Positions 13,853-25,419 of a stretch of 64,000 nt of DNA are shown here, piece after piece. This DNA comes from Apostichopus californicus. Its lineage: Eukaryota > Echinodermata > Holothuroidea > Aspidochirotida > Stichopodidae. Within the stretch, counting starts at the first letter, position 1. Every line of letters starts with the position of its first letter. The notes below the pieces were generated by a model. That model made no database searches, was not told where the DNA came from, and saw only the letters and a program-made list of their open reading frames with translations. Where the stretch lies: the NCBI GenBank assembly GCA_020650975.1, contig JAIPMN010000160.1:1-64000 (forward strand), in the 5' to 3' direction. Made by a program: the position numbers and the translations under genes.

Positions 13853-14189
13853 GCTTAGGCCATTCTTCAATGGGATTAGACCCTTCTTCAATGGGATTAG
13901 GCCATTTCTTCAATGGGCATATAATGTAGGCTTTTCTTCAATGGAAGTAGGCCATTCTTCAATGGGCTTTGGCCATTCTTTAATGGGCTTTGGCCATTCT
14001 TGAGTGGGAAAAGGCCATTCTTCAATAGGCTTTGGCCATTCTTCAGTGATTGGCCATTCTTCAGTGGGCTTTGGCTGTTTTTCAAAGGGCATTGGCCTTT
14101 CTTCAATTGGCTTTGGCCGTTCTTTAATAGGCTTAGGCCGTTCTTCAATGGGCTTAGGCAGTTCTTCATGGGCTTAGGTCATTCTTTGA
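13853..14189 (+). repeat. 21 bp minisatellite, about 16 units
   Basis: Diverged copies of GGCTTTGGCCATTCTTCAAT plus one base. Because the unit is a multiple of three, open frames of 60-90 codons arise on both strands (for example repeated PLKNGQS on the minus strand). There is no start context, splice signal or similarity to support a gene. Confidence 0.9.
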
Positions 14190-14793
14190 TTTCAATGTGT
14201 AGCAAAGGATTAAATGTGTACATGTATGCTTGATACTTACAGTACTGTAAGGAAATTGGCCTTTGGTTGAAAGTTACCCAGGCTGTTGAAGCACAAGTTT
14301 TTACTAGTTCACAAATCATTCATGCATGTACATCTTCTGTGTTAAAGAATAAAGATGACCCTGGCTTGTTTGCCAAGCTACTGTATACTACTGTAAATGA
14401 AAGAACTCCTTGCACTGCATATAAACTGCATGCTTCATTTCATATTGAACTATACTCTTGGTAACCACAAGCTTGATGTTTTAAACAGCTTCAAATTGTG
14501 TTTTTGTTGTCAATTTGACAGAAACTTTACGAGGTAAATACTCAAAATACAGTAAGATAGCAATTAATCAAACTAAGACACAGTAATCAGACTACCATAT
14601 GAAAGTTGATGAGCGAGCGTGAAGTAAATATGATTCGATCCTTCATCACTTGCACGGTCGCCTGGATATTGTTTCTTAATTTGTTGTATGAATTGTATGT
14701 AAGTTAAATCGAATTGAAACTTGCAAAGTTTTCTGAATTATTTTCATTAACTTAAAATGTAACTTGACTATAAGACAAGTTCAATTTAATCAA

Positions 14794-15315
14794 AGCTCCA
14801 ATATAAACAACTTGTAATACTGTAGGTACTAGTGATTGTGTACTCTAACCCAGGCACTAATTCCCATGTAGGATTGCCAACAATAAAAAAATATATATGT
14901 TTTAACGTAAAGTAACATTAATACAGTAAGCTCCAATATAAATGGCTTGTAAATTATACTGTAGACTAACTAGTGATTGCTGTACCACAGAAACTAATTC
15001 CAATGTAGGCTTGCCAACAATAACAAATATATATAATGTTTTAACATACATAACATTAATACATTAAGCTCCAATATAAACAACTTGTAATACTGTAGTG
15101 TACTAGTGATTGTATCCTCTTACCCAGGCACTGATTCCCCATGGACTGTAGGCTTGCCAACAATAAAAATATATATATATAATGTTTTAACATATATACA
15201 TCAATACAGTAAGCTCCAATATAAACAACTTGTAAACTGTACTGTAGGTACTAGTGATTGCATCCTCTAACTCAGGCACTAATTCTTATGTACTGTAGGC
15301 TTGCCAACAATCCAA
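14794..15315 (+). repeat. Tandem array, four units of about 135-145 bp
   Basis: Units begin AGCTCCAATATAAACAACTT at 14794, 14929, 15067 and 15212, contain TACTAGTGATTG and GGCACTAATTC, and end in TTGCCAACAATAAA plus an AT-rich stretch. The last copy is cut short near 15315. Confidence 0.9.
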
Positions 15316-18189
15316 AAAGGCTTTTTTTTTGTCTACTCTTGAGTGGGTTATAGCTACCTGACAATCATTTCTATAGTATATCTCTAAAGATCTTGAATTA
15401 GTTTGAACTCTTATTCCTAATCAAGATCATAAGCATTTAAATTATAATAACAATATATTGTTTTACATCCTTATTAAAATGCAAAGAGTGCTGACGTTAT
15501 CTGGAGTGGTTGTCAAGTGTGTTCTGGAGTGATCATTTCAAAGATATATCAACTCCCTATTTACAGTGTCCAGAGAGATCTTAGAAATATGTTTGTTTTG
15601 CGATTGTTTACCCCTCAAATATATCACGTTAGCTGTTCAAGAAGAAACTGAAGGAAGATAGAAAACACAGCAGCAATTGTTTGAAGAATAAAGACGAAAC
15701 AAACAAACCTGTTTGCTTGTTCTGATTGAACTTAATCAGTCTCTTGTCACAGAATTATGCCAAAGTCATTCCACCATTATTTTTTTGTCTTTATCATAAA
15801 AAGTTTGGTTGTTTCTTCACCAGTCCTGACTGTACTTACCATCTTTCATTCGGGGGGGGGGGGGGGGNNNNNNNNNNNNNNNNNNNNNNNAGAATTCAAG
15901 GCACTAGTTGACCCTCTAGTCTTTCAATTATTATTTAGTGGAATGCTATGGATTAAATTATGAGTGAGTATTCAAGTTAATTGTTTGTGATGATACTACA
16001 CCTACCTGTAGTTGAAATTTCAACAGACTACACAGCATATCAAAGGCCAAGATCCCAACTTAAGTACAAGGAGGCAAATTTCAGAGCAATATTAACAGAC
16101 ACTCCGAGGACAATTTGAACCCTTCTTGGAAATGTTATTATTTTGTTATAAAATTTTGTAACTTAAAAGTAATAATCATGGTGCATTTGTAGGAAATGGA
16201 ACATGAAATAGCGGTTAGCCATGTGAATTTTAAGCTTTGCACTCCCCTCTCACCTGGGTCTGCATGTACCTGGACTTTCAAGCGTGTACCCCTCTTCTAC
16301 CTTACCCCCCCCCTCCCCTTTGGCTGGGCCCTGCCATACCCTCATATTACCACTGTACTTCATCAGATCACTAACTGAATCTAATGTAAAAATAAAAAAA
16401 GCTCTTCTTACTGGATTAATTTTCCTAATGTTTTTATATCAAAGCTTGCAGGATTTGTGGGGAAATTTATCAGGAAGTATAATGTTTTTGTTTCTTTTCT
16501 TGTTTTGAAAACTCTCTTGTCAATATTGTGTCTTGTGAAACTATTTACATTATCAATATATCCAGTTACACCCAGTAACATAGCTTAAAACACCAGTGAA
16601 AATTTATATTGAATATTATGTTAATATTGCTTGTTGAATTTTATGAAAAATCAACTATGAACATATGAATTCTGCCTATTGAAAGATTTTGTTTTCATTA
16701 ATGCTACAAACTTAATCCGAAGAGGGATATGTTATGTCCCTCGTTTAACTTGGCTAAAATTGTCTGCAAAATATCTAGTGAGTTTGTATTAAAGTTGCTA
16801 TCCTTTAACAAAGTTACTTACGTAAAGCATTAAGGAGATGATGTACCATGGTTCCTTTTTTATTTTCTGATGGAGGTACTGAAAAGGCAATTTAGTATAA
16901 ACTACAGTACTAGTGCCCTTTGAGGTGACACTTTCTATAAACAGTCATAATTTAAAAGACAATCTCTGTATTTGGGTTCCCACACTGTGTGCACTATAGT
17001 ATACCAATGGGTGACAGCATTCAGCCAGCACATTCCATTGTATAGAGACTTTGTATGGACACCCTTCATTGATGCTTTTATATATCTGTTAAACCGGGGC
17101 CCATATCTTTTTGTAGCACGGTTAACAATAAACAATCTCAATAATTAAAAATCAATGTTGCAGCGCACCATAACAGTATTGATAGCATACTAACACATCA
17201 TATATATTTAAGTGATATGGCCGGTGTGTATCGGTTTATAGCATATAACCAGTGGTGGTTGTGGAATGAGAAAGTGCCCCTCTGATGTTGTGCCCCCTAC
17301 TTTTTGGAAGCTTCCTACCCCCCTGCTGTTAAATAAACTAAAATTTAAACAGCTCTAAAAAAGCATCTGAAGTACTGTTTGACGATTTTGTAATTTCCCT
17401 TTTGAACTATTTGTTTGAAGCAAATAAATCTACAGTAAATTGGCTGGGAAATGATATGGTAGTTGTCATTACAACTTTTGCGAGATCGAAGAAGAACCTA
17501 CTGAAGGTTCAGGGTTGTATTATGAACATGTACAGTTTAATCCTGAAGTTTCTGTCACTAAATCTCAACCTCTCCATTTTCTGAAGACAAGATTTTCAAG
17601 CTATATATTTGGTCTAAAATGCCCCTATGATGATAATTTATACATACAGTACTGTACTGTGTGTGTCATTAATGCATTTCAACTTTTCATGGAATGAAAA
17701 TCTAAAAATGATTTCCATATATATACTGTATCACTTTGGCAAGCTCAGACAACACTTGGGCCAGACTTGATAAATCTAGTACTGTATACACAGTACCTAT
17801 ACTTTTGTAGACTTTTTGTAATGTAATACTGCCCTCTCTTTCATTTTGTCTATTAAAAACTTCAAAGCTACAGCTTCCTACAAATTTTTGTTTTACTATT
17901 TTAGAAAAGCCTTAGCATATTTGAAATTTGAAGTTGAACTATGAGTGACTTGGGTCATTACTGTATTTAGCATATATTTGTATTGAGTGCGAGTGCATGC
18001 AAGTATTTTGCCTTTTCCATAAAGTTATTCGTGTTCAGCAGCATATCATTTAACTTAGAAATCTCCATTGCAAATATCCATAAAAAGTTCGCATTACAGT
18101 ACTTTGTTTCCCAAATGCTCTGCCATATTTTCTACATGTCCCCACACAACTGCTACACTCTCATTTACCTGAGAATCTGACTTCTCATT
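15316..18189. other. Non-coding stretch with assembly gap
   Basis: Nothing coding recognised. At about 17250 a CAGTGGTGGTTGTGG followed by C-rich sequence may be one end of a hAT-like element, without a matching second end. Confidence 0.45.
15852..15890. other. G16 homopolymer followed by a 23-base assembly gap
   Basis: Sixteen G (15852-15867) run directly into 23 N (15868-15890). The gap is probably a sequencing failure at the G-run, so the true length here is unknown. Frames crossing it are meaningless. Confidence 0.95.
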
Positions 18190-18357
18190 GTCACTAAATA
18201 TAAACCAAGTTTATGATTGGATATTAGCAACAGCTGTATTAGCTGTAATACTTTTTAAGTTGTATTATTTTATGCGTTTCTGTGAAGCTGCTTTGAGATC
18301 ATTCTTTTGATGTAAAGCGCTATATAAGAATAAATTATTATTATTATTATTATTATA
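18190..18357 (+). mobile_element. LINE/SINE 3' tail with (TTA)n
   Basis: CTGCTTTGAGATCATTCTTT, then GATGTAAAGCGCTATATAAG and a (TTA)n run at 18335-18357, is the widely shared 3' end of L2/CR1-related LINEs and of SINEs that borrow it. The 5' limit is not clear. No coding remnant is seen. Confidence 0.6.
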
Positions 18358-21300
18358 ACAGATTCATCAAGTCTCCACTACAGTGCATTGTACAGTATAG
18401 TAGATTGAATTCTTGCTCCTCTCTCCAGCTAAAGCCCCTATACCCTGCTGAACCAGACATTTTGGGGGCCCACGTTTAAATATAAGCTCGATGATAAGTG
18501 TGAAGTGGGACATTAGGCTCATAAAAGTGAAGAATGGTTAAACTAAAGTCAAAAGTAAATCATGAGTGTGGTTTGAGTGTCAATCGTTTTCTCTGGCAAA
18601 TCATTCTTTGCTTGCATGGGAATGAATGAGGTGGAGAAATAATGAAGAAATAAGAATGTGGACTACCCTGCCAAACTGTAAGTTGATTTCAAAGCCTCTA
18701 GCTACAATAGTGCAGGCATCGATCATTCAATACGATGTTATTTTTCGGTGGGATACCTGTCAGAAAATAACCGGGAGGTCTTCAACAGGCTAGATTTATT
18801 AACACACTAGAAGTGCACAAAAACTTGATTGATTATGGTCAACACAGAACATTGAGCACTATGGAAGTATGACTGAAGCTGCCATAGCATACTAAAGTGA
18901 TAGATTTAATGTGTGAAAGATTTAAAGGGCTTAAAGCAGCTTTCCTGGCATGGTTTGTGGTAAGATTTTGAGTTTACTTGATACTAAAATGCAAACCTAT
19001 ATTGGTAGTTGATTAACTATGTGATTTAAAAATTTAATATTAACTTACAAATTATGCAAAGATAGCTATGTACAAATGTATTTTTTAATTGAAATCTGCT
19101 TTTCTGAAAATTGAAAACATGAAACTCTATTGGTTTAAGTGACAACACTTCTAGAATCAAATTAATTTTTAGCCAAGAAAATATCTAAGTGGCTGGGTTC
19201 CGGGGTCAGTTTTACTACTTCATCGGATCGGTGTAAAACAGGATCCCAATTGTCATTGCATTCTCAGATGTGAACAAGCCCCCTCTACGACATCGTGTAT
19301 AATATATTCGGTAACCAGGGTTACTTCCTACACCTGTATGTTAAGGTGTTTTCAGTAACGATTCACTGGTAATGGTTTGATTAACGATTTCCAGCCATTA
19401 ATTTCACAATGTTTATGACATCTTGTAAACTGTCTGTGTTTTGTCAGCGACATGAGAAAGCCCTATCAAAATACTATATCACATAAAATCAATTACCTTC
19501 CTAGGATTCCTATAAAGTCACGATGACTTGAAAAAATATTCTTGAGGGTTTATTAGTTTTGTTGATGGAAGAAATAAGTATCAGAATTTATGATTATCAG
19601 AGATGGTTCACTTAACAGGATCCATCCTAAGCAAGATGGCAAACTACTGTAAGGTAAGATTCTAGGCATCTTAGTTTAATTTGAAGGATGTTGTGGGTAA
19701 AAATCGTCAAAGAACCTGAAAAAGCCAAGTAATACTATACAGGACCATGGGCAGTCTATAAAAAATCATAGCGTTCAACATTATTAAGGTTTGAAAGAGA
19801 GAGAACTGACACATGTGTTGTAAAATGTACTTTAAAAGTAACCATATTCAGCATTTCGTTATAAAGCCACACAAACAGATGGCCTTAAAATCGCAGAAAT
19901 TCCTGCTTTATACCATTTTTTTTCTCCCTTAAAACTTTTCTGTTTGTCTGTGTCTTTAAAAAAAAATTATATATAGCAGACTAAGTAATCACAAGAAAAT
20001 ATGTAATTAATAGTAAATTTCTGTCCTGTGCAACAATACTTTTTCTTCTTGCTTTTTCAAGTTTTCATTCCTATTGTCTGGCAAAAAAAGACAACACAAA
20101 AACAACAATAAATTGCTGAAGTAACATTTAAAGTAGTTTGATTTGCAGGTTGACAGTACCCTCGGGATACCCTTTTTTAATAATTTTCTCTGTTTAGTTT
20201 TGACGAGTGGGTTGGAACAGTTATCAATTCCGCATGTGACCGATTTCCTTCTTTTTCCATGCTTCGTTTCCAGAACAATATTTTTACTACATTAGCGAGG
20301 TAAAAATATTCACATCAATTTTGACTCGGTCATGCAAGCATGCATAAACTATTGATTTTGCCAGCCACCGTATCAATTGTTTTCCTGTGACGTAAATAGC
20401 CGGTAAAAACTTGATATAAAAGTATATATAATTAGGTGTCAGTGTCTCCAAGGCTGTGAAAGTAGTTTTGCAGAGCAATTAAGAGAGATTGTGAAACCCT
20501 GATAGTGGTGGTATGAAATTGGTTTATCATCCTCCATAATCACCAGAACCTGTAAACCAATAGATCGTAGTTCTGGTAAAGTAGATTGTAAAATCAATAA
20601 CCATCCATTCTGTTACCCTCTTGGAGATGATACCAACCCGAGCAAAGTAATTGTTGGTCAAGTGGGGTGCTCATTTCTAAAGAGGCTGTAAAATCGTTAT
20701 CATACCGTCAATCGAAAAGGAGTCCCAACATCAGTCGAATAAAACCGTAGGTTAAATAATTACGCCAGGTTTGTACCAGCGGCTGGTCGGCAGCCTCTAT
20801 CGTCGTCATTGTCTGTTTCCAGAGAGAGTGTCTTGAACCCGACGTAGCTGTTAGAACGACGTGAATCCTGTTACAGTAAGAGTTTACAAGCCATCTTGGC
20901 ACTCGTTGTAGCTTCATAACCTTTGATTGGTTTCATGGTTGGAGCAAAATAAACTTGTGTTAGACCGGGGAGCACGTGAGGTTCGCTACTGGATAGAGTT
21001 TTGTCAGTCAATTTTGGCTCGGTTGCCAGATTTTACGAGGAGGGAATTTTTTTCACGGCGTTATGAAACTGCCCCGTTTGCAAATTATGTTTGACAGAGT
21101 AAATTGTCTCGTAACTGAAGTGTAAGTGAAACACTTGGCACCTTTGTTGAAAATACATTTGTAAGAGGAAGATCAATATTTCTTGGCCGTGGTATCTGAC
21201 ATCAGGGACAAAGAATTTCAGTGGGATGTCCTCTGTTGATGCAGTCTTTTGTTTGGAATGATCTATTATTGTTAACAATCTTTTTGTTTGGAATAATAAG

Positions 21301-22809
21301 AAAAGGTGAGTGCCCAATTCTTCATAGATAAGAGGTGTAATTTGCTTGTCGGTGTGGAGGGGGGTTTATTTCCAATCGAGAGTAACCTTTACCGAAGTGG
21401 AATGTGGTAACAGCAGTAAGGTTCTTTTTTAGGTTTCATGACACCTCCTTGTATTGATTAGATCACCTGGTGAGTTTATATTTAGCTTGTCATGTTTGTT
21501 AAAGAAGGAAACTGTTATACTTCTGTTAAACACACTTGACATGAGCACTAAAATTTGTGGCAATAGAATGGGATTAACAGGTGACCTGAGGGTTGCAAGG
21601 ACCCCCCCCCCCCCACTCACCCATCCCACACCCATCAGTTCTCTGTGGTTTATGTACTTTTCTAGAAGGGTCCTGAGACATTTAAAACTTATTTATGAAT
21701 CCAACGTGGACTTCTTTGTATTACTTTGGCAAGTTTTAAGAGGAATAAATGGAAACTAGTGAGGCCTTACACAAGTGTCATGTTAAGTACTGTAAGTAGT
21801 GAAATTGTTAATTGTACTTGTTGAGTATCCTTTTGATTTTGTTTGGAACCCTACGAATAATTTCAATAAAAATACATGCTATTTTTTGCTCATTTTTAAA
21901 GAATGTGTACGAAACTATAATAAATAGAGTCTCAAGGATTCTGACTGCATACATGTAGAGCACAACAGCACTCTCTGATCGTTGACTCGTTCATTTGTTA
22001 GAAAGGCATTCTTGTAATCTACTAGATATTCTTTTTTAACCTGAGAATAACTGTATGTGTAATGGACGAGTTTGACAGAAATTGACATTTACGTAATCAT
22101 TTCGTCACTTAATACCTGTCACCACAAAGCATTGACAGTCTTGTTAGCATGTTTGAAGCTAGCTGATAACTATATAAACAAGTATGCCTGACTAATCCAC
22201 CATGACCAGATGGTAAATTGGTGTACATACATAATGTTAGAATCAAAACTACAGTATGAAATGTTTCCCGAAAGGTAATGAGGACGGTATTGCAGAACTT
22301 AGCATGCACAGACTCCGATATGTGTGACCTTATTAATTCGCTTAGGCTTTGGCTTTGAGTACAACGATTCTGTATGCTGCCATGTTGGACGAATCTAATA
22401 GTAATAACCGACATTTCAATCCCTTTCATAGTCATTGCTGACTTTGCAATCCGTGGTCCCCCTCAAAATTTTGCAAGGTTGGTAAGAGTGTCAGAGTGAC
22501 TCCATTGTTTGCCCTTTTGGGAACCAAAATTAGCAGTTTGTAAAGGTTTACAGCACTTGTATAGTCCTATAAGTTTCTGTTATGCTGAATTGCATTTTTG
22601 CTTTAATACTTCAAGCTGGTAGCTGCTGTTAGTTTTTCACCTCACAAATTAATAATAATTGTACAGAAAATGCCATGAGTGCATGCACAGTGTAACGAAC
22701 ACCCAAACCAAAAATGGTCGAAAATTAGATGCTTTATACACTGTATATGTGATGGAATAATCCCTTTGTCGAACCAAATATGTTTCACAAATATTCATAC
22801 AGTATACAG
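18358..22809. other. Non-coding stretch, one CpG-containing patch
   Basis: No coding sequence supported apart from short chance frames. The region 20690-21010 is less AT-rich and contains several CG dinucleotides and an E-box CACGTG near 20973; a regulatory role is only possible. Confidence 0.45.
19238..19280. mobile_element. Solo end of the same family as the nested element
   Basis: Read on the minus strand this stretch gives GGGCTTGTTCACATCTGAGA, then ATGCA and GGGATCC, in the same order and spacing as the right end of the nested element near 24870-24916. No partner end was found nearby, so it looks like a decayed or truncated copy. Confidence 0.4.
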
Positions 22810-22995
22810 TATAGGGCAATTCCGTAAAGTCGGACGTACATTTCGGACAGTTTGTTGATCCATATCTCAATGGCTATATATAGGAGATAACTTTTCATTT
22901 GGGTTTTATGGAACATCTACCTTGTACTATTCTTGTATGGAGTTTCATTCCTTGTCCATCCAAATAAACTACAAAAATACTCAAAAAACCTCCCT

Positions 22996-23252
22996 GTGAC
23001 GGACGTACCCAGAAAGAGTGACTTTTCGGTTCGTATTTTTCTTTTGAAAATTTCTGTGAATTGGAATGGGATACAATTAAAAACTACTATACATGTTATG
23101 AAGAAGACTCTTAACTACACATATCAGTAAACAAGCAGTTGAAACCTTTATCACTTCCCTGAAATATTTTCAAAAATTCCTCTGTGACGGACGTACAATT
23201 TTTTGTGACGGACGTATAGTGTGAAATTATATAGTAAATGTACGTCCGTCAC
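22996..23252. repeat. Left subterminal cluster of GTGACGGACGTAC
   Basis: Copies at 22996-23008 and 23184-23196 are exact, 23205-23217 has one mismatch, and 23240-23252 is an exact copy in reverse orientation. A partial CGGACGTAC lies beside the terminal repeat at 22831, and two degenerate copies follow at about 23292 and 23331. Such arrays near transposon ends are commonly transposase-binding sites; that role is inferred here. Confidence 0.85.
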
Positions 23253-23781
23253 AAACAAAAGCGCTACTTGGTTTCCCTAAAATTTCAATTTGTGACAGGG
23301 CTACATCCAGAGTTTCCATTGTTGACAGATGTACACAATAATGCAGTATTTACTTGTGTCTAATGGAACAACTTAGGTAAACGTAATAGTGAAAAGAAGG
23401 TTTACCCTCTCACAAAATTTATATTCTATTGGAAATCTATATTTCATTTTAAGTTGTATGCAAATCATCACTTGAAATGGTAATGGTAAGCTCATTTAAA
23501 ATTGTGTGTGCATCATTTCAAACAATACAGATGTTAGACCCCTATGGTGTTGAAGTTCATCTAGTGGGTCAGAATGATGGGTCTTTATTAACATTAAGAT
23601 GGTATGAGCACCAAACCATTTTTCATTCACTTTTCTTCACACCCTGTTTATTTACTTGACAATTTTTTTTATTAAAATACATGTACTGCAAGCTTCTGTA
23701 TGGATGATATAACAGCACTTTTCAGCAAACAAGAAATTCAGATGTGTGATACATTGTGTTGTATTGCTTCAGGAGCTCTTA

Positions 23782-24917
23782 GGCTGTGTTCACATTGGAT
23801 CCCCTGTTCTTAGTCCTGTGTTGACAATTTAATCGCAAATATGTTTCCAAAATCTCCTACAGTGTTCACACTTGAACTCATGTTCCAGCTCTGATTTCCC
23901 ACTCTGAGTCAATGAACAGGAAGTTACAATATTTGTATGGTGACTCTGACAAAAGTGCAAATGCACAAAGTGTATGGCAAATTTCTAATATAGATGAGTG
24001 TCACTAACTTCTGCATGCAATGTATATATAGATTCAGGTGAAAGTGGGAGAAAGAAGTCAGTGTTATAACACTGTTATAAAAAGTGAAGTCAGTGTTATA
24101 ACCAGGGTGTGCATACTGTACTACAAATAGCTATTCAGTAGTGAGAGCAATTACTGGCAGTACAGTAGTTCTTAAATATCTCATGTCAAGATACAAAGAT
24201 ACAGCAGCACACCCTTGGTTAGTATAGCAACTATGAAACATGTATAAAAGTAATACACACAAACACTGTGAAGTTAAGAAAGAACCATCTGGTAACTCTG
24301 TCCACCAACATAAAACTATGAGCACATGTGGTTCAAAATTAACTTTTCTTCCACATAATGATACCTGAAACCCAACACAAAAGGTAATTAACCTAAAGCA
24401 AATGTAGTTAACAAATTACATCAAAACAATAACATACATACTACAGCAGTAACAAAATACTAACAATTGCAATAACAGTTCTTGATGACTCTCAGACAAT
24501 CTTCCTTCCAAAACTGATTTATTATTTACTCAAAACTAGTTGAACACAGTGTAATATATATGTTGGATATCGAAAGGAAACCTCATGGTCAGAGGGAAGA
24601 ATATATGGCAGAACTACAAGAAACAATGTTGTACACAAACAAATAGTTTGTAGCTAATAGTTCCATATGTCCATGGCTAATTTGCCTAATAGTGCGTGGA
24701 ACAGGCATGGTGTTATGTAGTTCGTTTGCCTTGATCTCAGGTCACCTTGGTTCCCCCGAGTGTTCACACTCTGGAACTGATATCCCCCAGAACAGGGGAC
24801 CAACATGTCGCGGTCTGACTCTGAGTAGGATAGTATTTACACTAGGATGTTGATCTCGAGCAGGAGATGTGATTCGATCGGATCCCCTCTGTGCATTTTC
24901 TAATGTGAACAAGGCTT
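23782..24917. mobile_element. Nested inverted-repeat DNA element, PIF/Harbinger-like (tentative)
   Basis: The left end GGCTGTGTTCACATT matches the reverse complement of the right end (AGCCTTGTTCACATT) at 12 of 15 positions, and both ends continue into a shared GGATCCCCT-type block. TTA flanks both sides (23779-23781 and 24918-24920), which fits the 3 bp TWA duplication of PIF/Harbinger elements, although the right boundary is uncertain by one base. GTTCACAC words recur inside both ends. No transposase frame is present. It sits within the 22810-25786 element and so inserted later. Confidence 0.6.
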
Positions 24918-25202
24918 TTAGATGAAAGTGTTATATCATTGTAGACAATAGCATACTGTACATGTGGTTCAATACCATGCCATTTCTTTGATATCTTGCC
25001 AAGTGCTAACCAAAAACACAAATATATATGCTAGTTGACACTTTAGTATGCAGTGCTTGCATACCACTACATTTATGCTAATGAAACAACCACAAAACTA
25101 CCTAATGTCTGTGTTAATGACTAAATGGGTTTGATTATTAAATTCAGAGGTAATGTAGTGATAAACATGTTAAAATACATTGTGTATCTAAACAAAAATA
25201 AT

Positions 25203-25419
25203 GTGACGGACGTACGCGTGACGGACGTACGTGACGGACGTACGAAAATACGTACGTCTGTCACAGCATTTTCTGAAAAAATAAAATCCTAGGAATTTAA
25301 GGCACATTATGTAGTTATTGAGTGTTCAAAATGTGCATTGAATTGTAGATGTCTTGAAATCTGGGTACCTCCTTCTATATGAAATTTTAAAAAATGTGAT
25401 TTTTCTGTGACGGACGTAC
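25203..25419. repeat. Right subterminal cluster of GTGACGGACGTAC
   Basis: Exact copies at 25203-25215, 25218-25230, 25231-25243 and 25407-25419, with a reverse copy carrying one mismatch at 25252-25264. The first three are packed almost head to tail. The cluster mirrors the left one and supports reading both as parts of the same element. Confidence 0.85.

Noticed and set aside
13897-14233. ORFs of 60-90 codons on both strands with repeated KNGQS or WPFF words
   Set aside because: By-products of the 21 bp minisatellite.
17249-17340. CAGTGGTGGTTGTGG resembling a hAT end
   Set aside because: No inverted partner or 8 bp duplication could be found.
23477-23659. 60-codon frame with LDPYGVEV-like start inside the transposon, considered as a transposase remnant
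   Set aside because: The similarity to DDE or integrase-like proteins was too weak to defend by eye.
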